A stretch of 64,000 nucleotides of DNA from Tetracentron sinense. Lineage: Eukaryota > Streptophyta > Magnoliopsida > Trochodendrales > Trochodendraceae. Both the position numbers and the translations under genes were made by a program. This document shows positions 1 through 11,412 of this stretch, one piece after another. Positions within the stretch are counted from its first letter, which is position 1. Each line of letters starts with the position of its first letter. The stretch is from assembly GCA_015143295.1 (NCBI GenBank), contig CM026554.1, positions 48,544,627-48,608,626 of the forward strand. Direction: 5' to 3'. The notes under the pieces were generated by a model. That model searched no databases and was not told the origin of the DNA. It saw nothing but the letters and a program-made list of their open reading frames with translations.

Positions 1-1450
1 CGGGGATAGGTATATGTTTAACTAAGAGTTTAGAAAAAAAAACGAAATTGCTTAAAAAAAAAAAAAAAGGGAAATTACAAAAAGATAGTCTATGACTATC
101 TCTCCGAATATTCTCGCTTACATTCTTCCAATCCATTCTTTCCCTTCAGAAATATTCACATAATTTCTACATCCACATTCTTCATCGATTATTTTCTATG
201 TGTCCTTGCTATTGCTTTCTTTCTTACATTTTTTGCTCTCCCATGGCTTGAGTTTTCATATCAAGGCGGGCCCGGTTAAATTCTAAGAAACAACTCGGCT
301 GAAACGGTAAAAACTCATTGCATATCTGTTTTTCGCCATGTTTGGTCTCTGTTTGAGGAGTCCGTTGAAAACTTACTCTATTTCTTTTTTAATTCCATGT
401 ATATCATTGAAGCATTAAACTATAACTGTTCACACGATATAGGCCTACCACAGTCAAGATTGCCCTAGTCACTACTCATTGACAGGCATAGGCTTTTGAC
501 ATTCATAACGCGTCGGAGGAGCTCAAGCATCGGACCTAGTTCTTCTAGAATCCTGGATGGCTAAGAGAAAGTGATTTATATTTTTCAACAATTAAATGAT
601 TACTTCTCTATGGTTTCTAGTTGTTTTCTCTAAAATAATCTTTCCCTCTGATAAGATCTTTGTGTTCATGAGATATTAGTATTAGAAGTCTCCAATACCT
701 CTTAATTAAAAGGTTCTTTCCAGCTATGCTTTACTGATTGAACAGTAACGGATGTTGTAAGCTAAAATTATTAGAGCCTCTTTATAGTATTTGTCCGCGA
801 TTGTCTCTGGTGAAGCCAGAAACCCTCTCGGGGTATTCCTACATTGTGCGACAGTTGGCGTTTTAAATGTGGAGAAGGTCATTCCATTTTCTCACCAGAT
901 TTTGACTTCTCGCCATTTGATATCTCTCACCCTTAGTCGTCACACACTTATAACACATGTCTATAATGGGTGAAGAAGTCAAATCATGGGCCCCGATTTT
1001 TGACTTCTCCACCCCCACTTGTCCGGTCCCTATTCTAACAGAACCCCAGACAAGCCTTTCTGGCTTTGCCAGATACATTCCAAAGCTATAAATACAGCCT
1101 ATCCTTCTAAATGTCAGTTTGATTTATTTTCCCACCAACCTGTATTCCTTTACACACTTGAATGTAGATAGAGTCACCCCCCCCTCTTGTGGACATGGTG
1201 GGTATGGCCTCTCTCTGAGGGAGGTCTGGGGATCCATCCCCCCCCGGGTGTGAGTCCGCAAGAGCTCCAAAAAAACACCAACTATCACTAACCGGCTAAT
1301 TGTAGGACATGCGTAAATGATCTCTGAAGCAAAAAAAAAAAAAAAAGAGAGATTCGTCAATTCTTGGAGGGTAGTTTTATTTTTTCAAAAAGGAATCTGA
1401 TGGGAACTCCTAACCCTAAAGCTGATGGGCATTCCCTGTGTTCCTTCTTG
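1..1450 (+). repeat. Diverged copy of the miR3627-like repeat unit; hairpin itself not found
   Basis: No gene is visible. The stretch around 490-760 (a block reading CTCAAGCATCGGACCTAG, then a CTCTAAAATAATCTT block, then a TTCATGAGAT block) recurs at about 6570-7020, 8080-8310 and 36050-36310, each time downstream of a hairpin. At 1100-1450 a second shared block matches about 8370-8510. The hairpin expected upstream is not recognisable, so this copy either lost it or has it outside the window. The short open frames here overlap simple sequence and look fortuitous. Confidence 0.5.
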
Positions 1451-3178
1451 GAGCCTCCTCCGGCAAATTTACACTCTTGTACCGTATCTTTTTACGAGAG
1501 CCAATTTAACTCTTGTGCGTATCTTTTAAAGAGATAAAAAAAAAATTATGTCTAGCTACTTACAATCATGGCTCCTCCCAATGCCTTGAAGTAAGATGTT
1601 GTCTATGTGGAAAGCACAGACTTACCTTCTCTTCATTAACTAGTTGAAAGCTTACAGTGAGTACGGTCAGATCCAGATTAGTGTTTCTTCTAGGATCTAA
1701 GTTGATTTGGCCTGTCTGTATGAACTACATATGAATTAAATCTTCTTGTAACCACATCAACTTCTCACACATTTGTGTCTGGTGCGAAGCATATCTTTAG
1801 GGAATGTTTTTTAAATTGTAATAAAGTTGAATGATAACTAACTACACACGTCCTATATTTCGTATCTCTCACAATAGATCTTAGCTTACATATATTAATA
1901 GATTTTGACTAGAATTTGATTTAAGATTAATTGTAGAGTATGAATGTGATAACTGCCTTCTTCGGGTGAGACCATGGAATCTCTATATAATCCTTAATGT
2001 GAGCCATTGTAAACATCCAATCTACATCCAATAGAATCAGTCCATTTTTTATTAACAAAGAGACCATGATGGACTTGACAAAATTGGTGTGAAAGTAGAT
2101 ACGCATATACAAAGTTCCTGCTTCCATTGGTCTCGTCGCCGTTACGGCTGTGACGTTTTACCGAGTGCAACATCTCTTCTGGCCTCTGATACTTTTCGTG
2201 TTGCTTTTTGCATCTATCTCCTCCCACCCCATTCTCTGGTTCCACTGTTGACAGCACTAATAAACGAAGTAGCCAAACGCTTAGGTTCCACTTCGTAGCG
2301 TCATCTATGTTAATAAAACCACAAGAATTTTTTTTATGTGCTGTATAATGTCTAGCTCCTATTAAGAACACCAGAGTCGTACTATCGAATCTCAGTGCCT
2401 CGTCCCTTAACCTTGTACGTTAGCATCAGATATTAGCCCCCCCCGCTCTTTTATCCTTTTCTCCCGCTGTTGATTGTTTTAGCTTTAGTAGCTATTATGT
2501 TGGGGCTTATCACTTTCTACTGTTGTTGTATAATGCTGTTAGTTATACTGAAAAATTATGTAATGTATTATGACTTACCAACGAGCTCTTTTAATTTCGG
2601 AAGCTTACAAACGAGAAAGAATCCACACTTCCATAACAACGACGAATATCAGCCTCATGGTGTCCTAAAACATCATCTGGATCTCATTTTTTTTCTTAGT
2701 TTCTTAGTTTATAACTTCTCTTTGGCCCTATTAGACCAATGTTTAATAAAGGCATGTCTCTTTGTTCATTTGCAGTTGCAAAACCGACTATGCGTTAATT
2801 AGTAATAATACTAATCAACACTCAATTTGACTTCGGATCTCATGCTAATTAGTAATAACACTAATCAATAACTTAGTTTGACTTCTGATCCCCAAAGTCA
2901 GCATAGTGTCTGTATGATCATAACCATTCAATCTATAGTCTTTGATGTGGATACTATGACATCATCTTGCACGAACTGGTTACTAACTATAATAAGCGAA
3001 TCGCTCAGTCTTCTTGAAGATAGTGGAAGCCTCTCACATGTAAAGGGGATGGTAGCACTACCTTGGTATTGAACCCATCTTGGGTTTTGTTCATATTTTT
3101 TCACCGTGAGTTTGCATCACTTTTTAACTCTACAATAATAGGTTTCTCAAATTAACCACAAAACAAACATGTTCTTCA
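1451..3178. other. Non-coding stretch, paralogous to 10.9-12.6 kb and 37.9-38.2 kb
   Basis: No supported gene. Segments match elsewhere in the window: 1480-1830 resembles 37915-38210, including a doubled CGTATCTTTTA motif. 1655-2110 resembles 10995-11150, and 2460-2640 resembles 11700-11890. The 110-codon frame at 2470-2802 has no recognisable domain and falls inside this repeated DNA, so it is not called as a gene. Confidence 0.5.
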
Positions 3179-3179
3179 C

Positions 3180-3795
3180 TTTTGAGCAATAGTTCGCTCG
3201 CTCCACTCGCGAGGAGCGATCTATTGCTCCTCGCTTTCACAAAGGTAACTCAGGGCTATGAACTCTAGATAATTTTTTGTAACCCCTGTGGTTAAAAAAA
3301 ATTATTTATTTTTCTAAAAACCAAGGGTAGATGGTTGAACCTTAGGGGGGTGAATGAATTTTAACCACAGTTAAATGGTGTTTAAAAGGGGACACATGGC
3401 ATCAAAAGGGAACCCAAGAAGCACTTTCTTGCATCACAGACGGAGGAGGTGATTATTTTCCTTCACTTTTATAGTAATGATCCTTGGGGTGGGGTCATAG
3501 GCTCATAGCTATAGGGATGGCAAATTGGCAAGGAAAATAGTCACCTCCTTGGACCAAGGAAATGAGTTACCGTCTCGTCCACCCTTTTTGGGGTCACGTG
3601 TCCCCTTTTTATTTCTATTACCTATGGTTAAGATTCAATCACCCTTAGGGTTCACATATCTATCCATGGTTTTTAGATAAAAATATTTTTTAAAATAAAC
3701 CATAGGAAGTGGTTAATTTTTTATAGTTCAAAGGGTTTGTCAGAGCGAGGAGGAATAGCCCCCTCCTCGGCTCAAGTAGGTGACTATTGCTCAAT
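3180..3795. mobile_element. Foldback/MITE-like inverted-repeat element
   Basis: The two ends are imperfect inverted copies. The left begins TTGAGCAATAG and continues into an AGGAGCGA block near 3210-3230. The right contains CGAGGAGG near 3745-3770 and ends CTATTGCTCAA. Inner portions also pair: CTAAAAACCA near 3315 with TGGTTTTTAG near 3668. No clear target duplication was seen. The related locus at 38560-38650 keeps only the right inner part. Confidence 0.55.
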
Positions 3796-5870
3796 TGGCA
3801 ATGGTCTGGTTCGGGTTTGGATCGGAGAATCCACCCGAACCTAATTGTTTGGAGATTGGATCAGGTCCGAACTCAGTAGCTAGCTACCTACTCGAGATGG
3901 AGCCCAGTAGCTGCTAGTTAGGTGGAGACATGTGAAGCAGATAAAGGAAATTGCAGGTCGGGTCAAGGATCGCCGCCACCACTATAGCTTTTTCCCGCAA
4001 CCCTTAAAAGTTGCCAAATTACACGACAGCCCCCAAGTTTACGACATAGAATAGAACTGTTTCGGAAAAAGACAAGGTGATGACGATGGTGGTAATGACG
4101 ACAATGTGATGAAGGCCATATATGGTGAAAATTGCTTAGGGGTGTTTTACCCATTAGAGTTAGGAGTAAATTACCTAAAGCTAATAATATACTTATGGTC
4201 TAAGTCGTCATCCAAGTCTTTGTTCTAGAGAAAGAGGTCCTCTATTCAAAGCGTGAAAATAATGGTGAAACACGACTCCTCTACAAAGGTGACTGATCAT
4301 CTGGAAGGAGTTCGCGTGGCCATTTTCACGGAACCTGGACTACTTTGAAGATCTCTCAATGTCATGGTATTGCCTAGTAGCTTCCTTGAGAGGTTTTCTT
4401 TGATTCCTTGTGAAGGATTAATGGAGGATCAATACCATTGTCTTGGATTATTGACCTGCTAAGAAGATCTTTAGTGTTCAACCCAAACACAACCAATCCT
4501 TTGAAATGGCAAACCTACCTACCCCCATCCAAATCCAATATGAAATCCCTCAACCCTAACCCATTTTAAATAAATAATTAGATCTAAAAGGTTGGGGGTA
4601 TGTGGACCTCATGAGCGCCAGCCACCCAATATCACTGACTGTTCAACCGGAGCTCCTCTTGATAGTTACTCTAATTTAAAAGATGAGTAAATGAACCATA
4701 TGGGAATTATTGTCGGTGCATTCTCATGCATCCAGTCTCTTTTGTAGGAATATTACATCAAACTTTATGGTGTTCAATCAAACCTTTGTGGAAAGAAAAA
4801 TAGAAAAAAAAACAGGGGGGGGGATGAAAATCCCTTGATTTGAAAAGGAGAAGGCGGGCTAAAACACCTTTAATATTCTCTAACAAAAATAAAAAAACAG
4901 AAATACTAGCCCCGTGGCAGACTCCCCAACGCAAGTGTCAGCCCATCAATGTTATAGGTAGGAACACCACGTTTTGTACACACACTGTGTCTGCGGAAGA
5001 AAATTGACTTGGTGTGTAACGAGCCCTTATAAATTATAATTATAATTTTAAGCCATTAACTATGATCGGGAGCTCCAGCTCTAGTTAAAGGAGTTTGGAT
5101 GTGCAACAGCAGCTCGCTGTTGTGTTGTTGCCCTTTTTGTTTTTTACAAAAACTTGGGCCCACCTTTTTTATATGGGTTCCATCGCTGATGTGGGTAGAG
5201 GTGTCAATGGGGTGGGCTTGGACTTGAAGTTTGTAATTTCTTAATAGGCCTGGCCCAAGCCCGAGCCCAACACATTTACAAGAGGTTTCGAAGCCCGAAT
5301 TCGGCCTGATTGACACCCCTAGATGTGGTTAAGCAGAACTCCCTCAAAATATGCCTTGACACTTGACAGAAGCAGTTTGAAAATTGTGTGAAAATATTTC
5401 TGGAGGATGAAAGTAGGGGTTGACTGAGGGTATGGCTGGCATTCCTCAAGTAAGAAGTTTCCAATTTTCAAAATAAAAGTTACTTAAAAAAAGAAATGAT
5501 ATAAGAATTATTGGTAAATGTTAAAAATTTTTTTTTATAAAAGCACTAATTCACTTTGTACTTATAAAAGAAAGGACTTTGCTACTGAGACTCCAAAGGG
5601 TCGAGGCCACATCGAGACCGCTCATGTGATGAATGGATTTCAAAATTTCATAAATCTGATTTTATTTTTTTGAGATCCACTCATCACATGCACGGTCTCG
5701 GTACGCAAAGGGTCGAGACAACATCCAGACCGCTCATGTGATGACCGGATTTCAAGTTCGTCGGAAGAACTTAGTTTTGTATTTTGCAAACAGTTTTGAT
5801 TCTAAAGTTTGTTCGGGGTACTGCTAACTACATATGAACCATAGTTTTTTTTTTTTTAATCTTCTTCTGG
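3796..5870. repeat. Left copy of a ~2 kb duplicated segment (partner about 38620-40570)
   Basis: Nearly colinear with about 38620-40570 over its whole length, including the stretch with AAGTTGCCAAATTACACGAC, the ATGACGACAATGTGATGAAG stretch and the embedded MITE at 5196-5321. No open frame is conserved convincingly between the copies. The 63-codon frame at 3963-4154 survives in part at 38754-38999 but shows no domain. Both copies are probably non-coding. Confidence 0.75.
5196..5321. mobile_element. Short hAT-like MITE, copy 1
   Basis: A 126 bp element with terminal inverted repeats TAGAGGTGTCAATG and CATTGACACCCCTA (imperfect). It is flanked by GATGTGGG on the left (5188-5195) and GATGTGGT on the right (5322-5329), a 7/8 match that fits the 8 bp target duplication of hAT elements. 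The duplicate locus carries the same element at the same place. Confidence 0.75.
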
Positions 5871-6041
5871 CAACCCACCAGCTGATATGCTAAAATCCCT
5901 TTATCGGTTCATTTTTTTTTTTACCGAAGAAGAAAGTTGTCCTGTGACTCCTGTCTTTCTCCATTTCTACCGAAAAAAGACTCTTAGACCCTAAATTTTT
6001 CTACTGAACAAAGAGTACTCTTACAAACCCTAGAAACCATC

Positions 6042-6053
6042 TCTATATATAGA
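6042..6053 (+). promoter_or_regulatory. Possible TATA box upstream of the hairpin at 6159
   Basis: CTCTATATATAG followed by a GA-rich run, about 110 bp before the hairpin. An almost identical CTCTATATATAGAGAG lies at 12871-12886, about 130 bp before the hairpin at 13009. Conservation at matching positions suggests a core promoter, but this is inference. Confidence 0.4.
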
Positions 6054-6158
6054 GAGAGAAAGAGAGAGAGAAGGTCATCTAGCTAATTTTTCTCCCTTTC
6101 TACCTATATACCTGGTATGGAATCCATGGAGATGAAGAGCTAGAAAGAAAGAAAGGTG

Positions 6159-6266
6159 GGAGGTTGGGGGATTCTCGTCGCAGGAGTGATGACACCTGCT
6201 TTGGTGTGGGAAGGGATAGTGATAGAGCAGGTGCATCACCTTGTGACGAGAGTCACTGAAACTTCC
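6159..6266 (+). ncRNA. miR3627-like hairpin precursor, copy 1
   Basis: A stem of roughly 42 pairs. The 5' arm at 6159-6202 contains TCGTCGCAGGAGTGATGAC (from 6175). The 3' arm at 6226-6266 contains GTGCATCACCTTGTGACGAG. The arms pair through the duplex region with few mismatches around a ~24 nt loop. The 5' arm strongly resembles the plant miR3627 family (core GTCGCAGGAGAGATGGCAC, as I recall it). In that family the small RNA is cut from such a stem by DCL1; autoinhibited calcium ATPase mRNAs are reported targets, from memory. Neighbouring copies share flanking sequence, so this is a locus family. Small-RNA evidence is not available from sequence alone. Confidence 0.6.
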
Positions 6267-7040
6267 TTGCTTAAATTCCACCGTTATCCATTATTCATTA
6301 TCCTCCTAAGTATTTCACTAAACTCCAACCCTCATAAATTGTTCTACATTTCTTTTCTTTCTTTCATTTTTAACTTCTTATTTCTGATTATCTGATTTAC
6401 GTATCAAAACCAGGTCGAGGCCGCAATCGTTTGAAACAGAAAAAGAAGTGAGTGTTGTAAGTCTTAATTCTGTAATACATCTTTTCTTCATATATGTTTT
6501 GTCGGTCTCCTCATGAGTCGTCCTTAGAAAGCCTATTTACTTACAATTTTCGCACATTAATTCTCTTGAACCCGAAATCCATACTGGTGGAAGGATCTTG
6601 AGCATCCCATCTAGATCTAGAATTTCGATGGCTGAGAGATGGATGATATATATGATTTTCTTAATAGATATCGTGATTAATTCTATTTTTTTTCTAAGAT
6701 AATATTCTCTCATCAGATCTTTGGTAGATCAAGGTACCTATCTGTCCTTCCAAACCATCTGTTTGGTATGCAATCTCACAAGTTTGGTATTGCCTGAAAT
6801 CCATACCGGTGGAAGGATCTTGAGCAACCTATCTAGATCGAGCTAGAATTTGGATGGGTAAGAGATGGATGATATGATTTTCTTAATGGATATCATGATT
6901 AATTCGCTAGTAGTTCTTTTTTTCTGTCAAATGATCTTCTTGTTAGTTCATGAGATAGTAGGATTAGAAGACTTCGAAAGTATGGATTAAAAGGTTATTT
7001 CCATGCTATGTTTTCCTACATTAAAGAGTGCGGATGATTT
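6267..7040 (+). repeat. 3' flank of miR3627-like unit, copy 1
   Basis: Non-coding. The CCATCTGTTTGGTATG / GGATCTTGAGCA / TTCATGAGATAGTA block is present twice in succession here (about 6570-6720 and 6750-7020). It recurs at 490-760, 8000-8310 and 36045-36310. It may be the 3' part of the primary transcript of the hairpin loci. A CT microsatellite follows at 7081-7112. Confidence 0.5.
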
Positions 7041-7795
7041 GCTGGTTCAGTTTCCTGCCCCTCCTAGCTCCCACCTGTATTCATTTATGCGCTCTCTCTC
7101 TCTCTCTCTCTCTGCTTAAAAGTAGGTCATTTTTGAGGGTTTCAATTCCGAAACACAGTAAATTAACAGTCTAAAGATGATATTGCAAACGAACCACCAA
7201 AAGTGTTAGTTCAGGATAAGTGTCATAGATTTATCACAGACGTCATTTATAGTTCATAATAGTGTCTTAAGAGTATTTAGTTTGTTTTGTAGAGAGATCA
7301 AAGAAGAGAGTCTAAGGTTTACAAAGAGTTTGAAACCCAAATTGCTAAAGGATACCACCCAAGCGGGTAAACCTCCATCCACCCAAAAAAAAAAATCCAA
7401 AAAAAAATGAAAATTTTCCATGTAAATGTATAAGGAGTGGCTTTCTAAACAACTCGAGATTGAGAAAGTTGGTCATGTCTCCCTTCCTCTCGTCAAATTG
7501 TTCACTCAGATCTCTAGGGTTACTGGATTTCATATGTGAATGGTGCTGCTGAGGCTGTTGAACATGTGAGGATAGACTTCTATAACTCTTCTGATCAATT
7601 GCATAAATTTTTTCCCTAATAAACAGATACTCTTTCATAGAATATAAGTTTTTTTTTTCTTTTTTTGCACATTGCATAGAATATAAGATGACTTGATTAG
7701 AAACTAACTCCTAGAAAGCTTCGAGAGAGAGAGAGAGAGATGTCATCTCTTTCTTTCTAGCCCTTCTCTATGGATTGGATCGAGCCAAGAAAGAT
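7041..7795. other. Non-coding stretch between hairpin loci
   Basis: No supported gene. It holds a CT run at about 7085-7112, several A/T runs and a GA run at 7722-7740. GATGTCATCTCTTTC at about 7740 corresponds to the leader seen upstream of the hairpins at 6159 and 13009. The 110-codon minus-strand frame at 7345-7677 is low complexity at its end (FFFGFFF) and has no domain. Confidence 0.4.
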
Positions 7796-7890
7796 TGGAG
7801 GTTGAAGGACTCTTGTCACATGGCACCTGCTTTAATTTGGTGTGGGAAGGGATAGCAAGTGCCATCTAGCGATAAGAGTCCCTGCAACTT
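7796..7890 (+). ncRNA. Decayed miR3627-like hairpin, copy 2
   Basis: Paralogue of the 6159 hairpin: same leader (GGAGGTTG), same loop region (TGGTGTGGGAAGGGATAG) and same 3' arm (CAAGTGCCATCT, then CGATAAGAGTC). The 5' arm has lost about ten bases (CTCTTGTC runs straight into ACATGGCACCTGC), removing the middle of the mature-like sequence. It is probably no longer a proper precursor. Confidence 0.5.
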
Positions 7891-9930
7891 ACTTGCTAAC
7901 TCCTTCATTTGGGTTCTATTGTTTATATATTGCAGTTACAAAGGTGGAGAGAGGGACTTCAAGAGAATCCTATGCTAGTCGGACTCTTATCAATGTCAAG
8001 GTGCCCATTTGAGTACTCATCGATCCAAACCATCTGTTGGGTGTGTGACCTCTCAAGTTGGTATAGCCCGATATTGGATCGGAGGAACTCAAGCATCGGA
8101 CCTAGAGCTAGAATTTGGATGGCTATGAGATAGATGATCTGCTATATATGTTTTTTAACAAGATAATATGATTACTTCTCTAAAATAATCTTCTCTCATA
8201 AGATTTTTGTTAGTTCATGAGATGGTAGCATCAGAAGTCTCTCCAATAGTATGGATTAAAAGGTTTTCTATCCAGCTATGTTTTGCTTTTTTGAAGAGTA
8301 CGGATGTTTGTAAAGCAAATTAAGGAAAATTATTAAAATCCCATTATTATATTTTGATAACAATGATTACAATCCCTTTCTACCACCAACCTATCTGTAT
8401 TCATTTGTCCCCACTGAATGTAGAGACTCTTCTTTGAAGGTTAAGTTATTTTTCTCAAAAAGAGCTGATGATGGAACTTAAAGCCCTAAAAGCTGATGTG
8501 GCAGCCCTCATCTTACAATGAAAATCTGCTTGAGAATTCTATTTTGGAGATTTACTAATAGATTAATTGTGATGCAAATGATTGTAAATAATCCTAAAGC
8601 TGATTTGAGAGTAATGAGACGATCGATGTTAGATTTTGATATTCTCCAAATCTTAGTTAAATCGGGAAGAGATTTTCGACAAGAGATTCTGATCTTATCC
8701 CCTAATTTGCAGGTTAATTGATCACCATACCTCTCAAAGAGAATTCCATCTGTGTGATATATATGCTTGATACAACTCTTTTGCATGCTGCCTTACCTTC
8801 ATCAAGTCATCCAAAACTCCTGAACAATCTTAGTTTGAAACCACAGCCCATATAATCTTCAGTAAATCCGCCTTTTTTCCATTCACAAATGCGTCAAAGA
8901 CCAACCCCTTTGGTGCCATCCTATAAGAAGTCTTGTATTATTTTTTCCATATGCAAGATGACACATTCAGGCAACCAGCAACAAACCGCTCAAGTAAACA
9001 TGGAAGGCATATAAGATTGAACCAATGAGCTCAAGAAGCCTAACATAAGTCAGGAACTTTGTTTTTTATCAGAGAGAGCCGCAATAAAAACATAGGTATT
9101 TATGTTAGTTTCCGCGAGCACTGAATAGGTACCACCTCTCCTCGACTGGAGCCCCCCAATTTCTTCGAATGCTTTTCATTTTGCGACATACATAGAAATA
9201 CATATAAAGTTGTAGTGACATACACCTCTTGGGGTATGCTTAATTAGCTCCCAATTGCTAACATCATGGTACCTGGACGACCTTATTGGCCATTAGACTC
9301 ACCCTGAATATCATACGTAATACTAGAAATGTGGCACCAATTTTGTTTTGGGTTTCCATACGTTTACAGACGCTCCATAGCCCCAAGCACAAAACAACAC
9401 TATGTTAATGGAGCATTAAAGACGTTGATAGAAAATCGACCCTCGGAAGTATTCCATACATTGAAAGTATGTTGTGGATCCATGAATTGTCAGCAACCAA
9501 ATTAGTATCAAGTTTATCTTCTTTTTTTGTTGTTGTTGTTGAAAGAATTAACTTCATGGTTTCTTCACTACTTCAGCCTTTTGCTTGAACTAATTAATAA
9601 TATCAAGGTAGCAATTGTTTTCTTTGTTAGTGCTATCATCTTTTGATTCAACCAATCTCTGTCACTTTAGCATTTTGCTTAGTTATAGTCCACCCTGACC
9701 CCAGATGTTCACTCCTTTTTTTTTAATTATAAGGACACTAGTTATTGGGCCTTTTTCTTCCATCTTTGATCGATTTAATTGTCTGGCGCGTTTCAACATA
9801 ATTGATCCTGGTGTGTAATTGATGTGTTTTAACCGTCTGATCGCAGGGAATGGATCACTTTGTTGGAACTTACAAGATCACTTCATTTGGTAACTCATGA
9901 GCTACTAGATGTTTTGCCATGACAGAATAG
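7891..9930. other. Non-coding; first part is a repeated-unit 3' flank
   Basis: About 7990-8320 is the repeated 3' flank of the miR3627-like unit, and 8370-8520 matches 1120-1450. A piece at 8515-8560 (CAATGAAAATCTGCTTG) matches 36733-36760. The rest, to 9930, shows no gene, domain or clear repeat. Overlapping frames at 8508-8786 on both strands look fortuitous. Confidence 0.4.
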
Positions 9931-10106
9931 TGAAAGGTTAGACAGGAGGACTGTTGTCAATACCTTTGATGGACAAGTAGTAAGGGGCACCAAGCATTGG
10001 AAAGAGATTCCAAATCAAAGTCTGGCTGTCTAAGTGTCTATTTAAGATGATGTACTGTTTTTCTCCTGATGGATTTAGTATACTAAGAGATAATAATGAA
10101 GAAGCT

Positions 10107-10193
10107 GGGAGGAGGCCAGTCGAGAAGAGATGATACACACTGCTATGTTGCACTAGGTTCCATTTCTCCTGCAACAACAGTCCTCTATAACCT
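10107..10193 (-). ncRNA. miR3627-like hairpin precursor, copy 3 (minus strand)
   Basis: Read on the minus strand, the 5' arm (10193 down to about 10150) contains TTGTTGCAGGAGAAATGGAA (from 10177). It pairs with an arm at 10107-10142, with a bulge where that arm has lost a few bases. The upstream leader GGTTATAGAG resembles the leader of the 13009 hairpin (GTTATAGAGAG). A TATA-like TTTATATGAGG lies near 10250 on the minus strand. The mature-like arm keeps the GCAGGAGA core, but the stem is poorer than copies 1, 4 and 5. Confidence 0.45.
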
Positions 10194-10199
10194 ATTTCT

Positions 10200-11204
10200 C
10201 TCACAAACTTCTTCCCATGCCTTCCTGCAATTACACCTCAAATCTCCCTCATATAAATGCAGTGCGAGAATTCGATCCTCTTCATTGGCAGATCTAAGGG
10301 CAGAAGAATATAATTTGTCAACAAAGTAATTGATGTAACATCAATCGAACATGATGCGACGAAGTTTGCGGTGGGAGCTTCACATCTGAGTTAAATCTTT
10401 GAGGTCACAGATATAATTTTTTTTCTTCTTGCAATTAAGACAAATCTTGAGAAAGAGTACTGTTTGGTGATAAACCGATTGATCCCCTCCATTCATATAT
10501 ATAGATATAATTACAAATTTGAAAAGAGATATAAGATATAATGAGAAGATTTACAACTTTTCAAGAGTGAGTACTTAAGGAGATAATATATGTTAATTAT
10601 CTTATCTCATATGAAACTTCTTGTATCGTTATCAGTAATAATTATGAATCTCTTGCTCAGAGACTTCTATCAAAATCACGAGCACCTTTCATGGAAAATT
10701 GGCACTCCCACTTTCATATTTTAATACTTCACTTGTATAAGTGATTGCTTCTTTTGACAGTTTTTGGATTTGTTTAAGAAGATTACTTGCATCGTGCGGT
10801 AATAGTATAGGTCTTCCTTTTAGCATGCATGCCGCGCACTTGAAATGGATACTAGAACAACATTGCATTCTAGAACCATAATGCATTAGTCCCATTCAGA
10901 TGTCTTAGGCCATAATTAAGTCACCCGACAAAAGTTATTCTTATAGGGTTACACATTGGAAGAAAAATGATGATCAATTCAGAAGAAAAAAGATTATAAA
11001 TTGAATGCTTACACTGATGCAGTCAGATTAAATTAGGGTTTCTCTAAGTTGAATTTGGCTTGACTGTAATAGAATGGAAATTTTTGTTTTCAAAGAGATC
11101 ATGATCGACTTTTGATGAAATTGTTGCAAAAGAAGATAAGCATAGTTCCTGTTATTCATTAACTAGTTGATTAATAGAGCTCTTTTGACTTGTTTTGATT
11201 ATCT
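10200..11204. other. Non-coding stretch
   Basis: No gene is supported. 10995-11165 resembles 1655-2120 and 38110-38180 (GATGCAGTCAGATTA / TTTGGCTTGACTG and AGAGATCATGATCGACTT blocks), so it belongs to the repeated unit that carries the hairpins. The rest shows nothing recognisable. Confidence 0.4.
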
Positions 11205-11221
11205 AACTCCACTATTGGGTA

Positions 11222-11395
11222 CACACCAGGGCTTTGTCCCAATGGTAAGTGTATCCCTTCCGTCAGGAAGTGGTTCCGGGTTCCATTCCCGTCAGGGTGA
11301 GAGTCGGTTTACTCTCCACCCGTCCCACTAACTTGAGCAGATACTAACACTCTAACTGGGTTGTGGCCTAACCGCATAAACTGTACCAAAAAAAA
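11222..11395 (+). mobile_element. tRNA-derived SINE with perfect target duplication
   Basis: A ~174 bp element. Its 5' part has a tRNA-like organisation: a box A-like TGGTAAGTG near 11243 and a box B-like GGTTCCGGGTTCCATTCC near 11272. It ends in an A run. It is flanked by a perfect 17 bp direct repeat, AACTCCACTATTGGGTA, at 11205-11221 and 11396-11412. The duplication, A tail and internal Pol III boxes fit a plant SINE mobilised by a LINE. The exact family was not determined. Confidence 0.85.
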
Positions 11396-11412
11396 AACTC
11401 CACTATTGGGTA

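Noticed and set aside
2470-2802. 110-codon frame with a hydrophobic start
   Set aside because: No domain, lies in repeated non-coding DNA, and the matching segment at 11.7-11.9 kb does not preserve it.
11229-11300. Possible tRNA gene
   Set aside because: Box A/B-like motifs are part of a SINE with A tail and target duplication; no tRNA cloverleaf was found.
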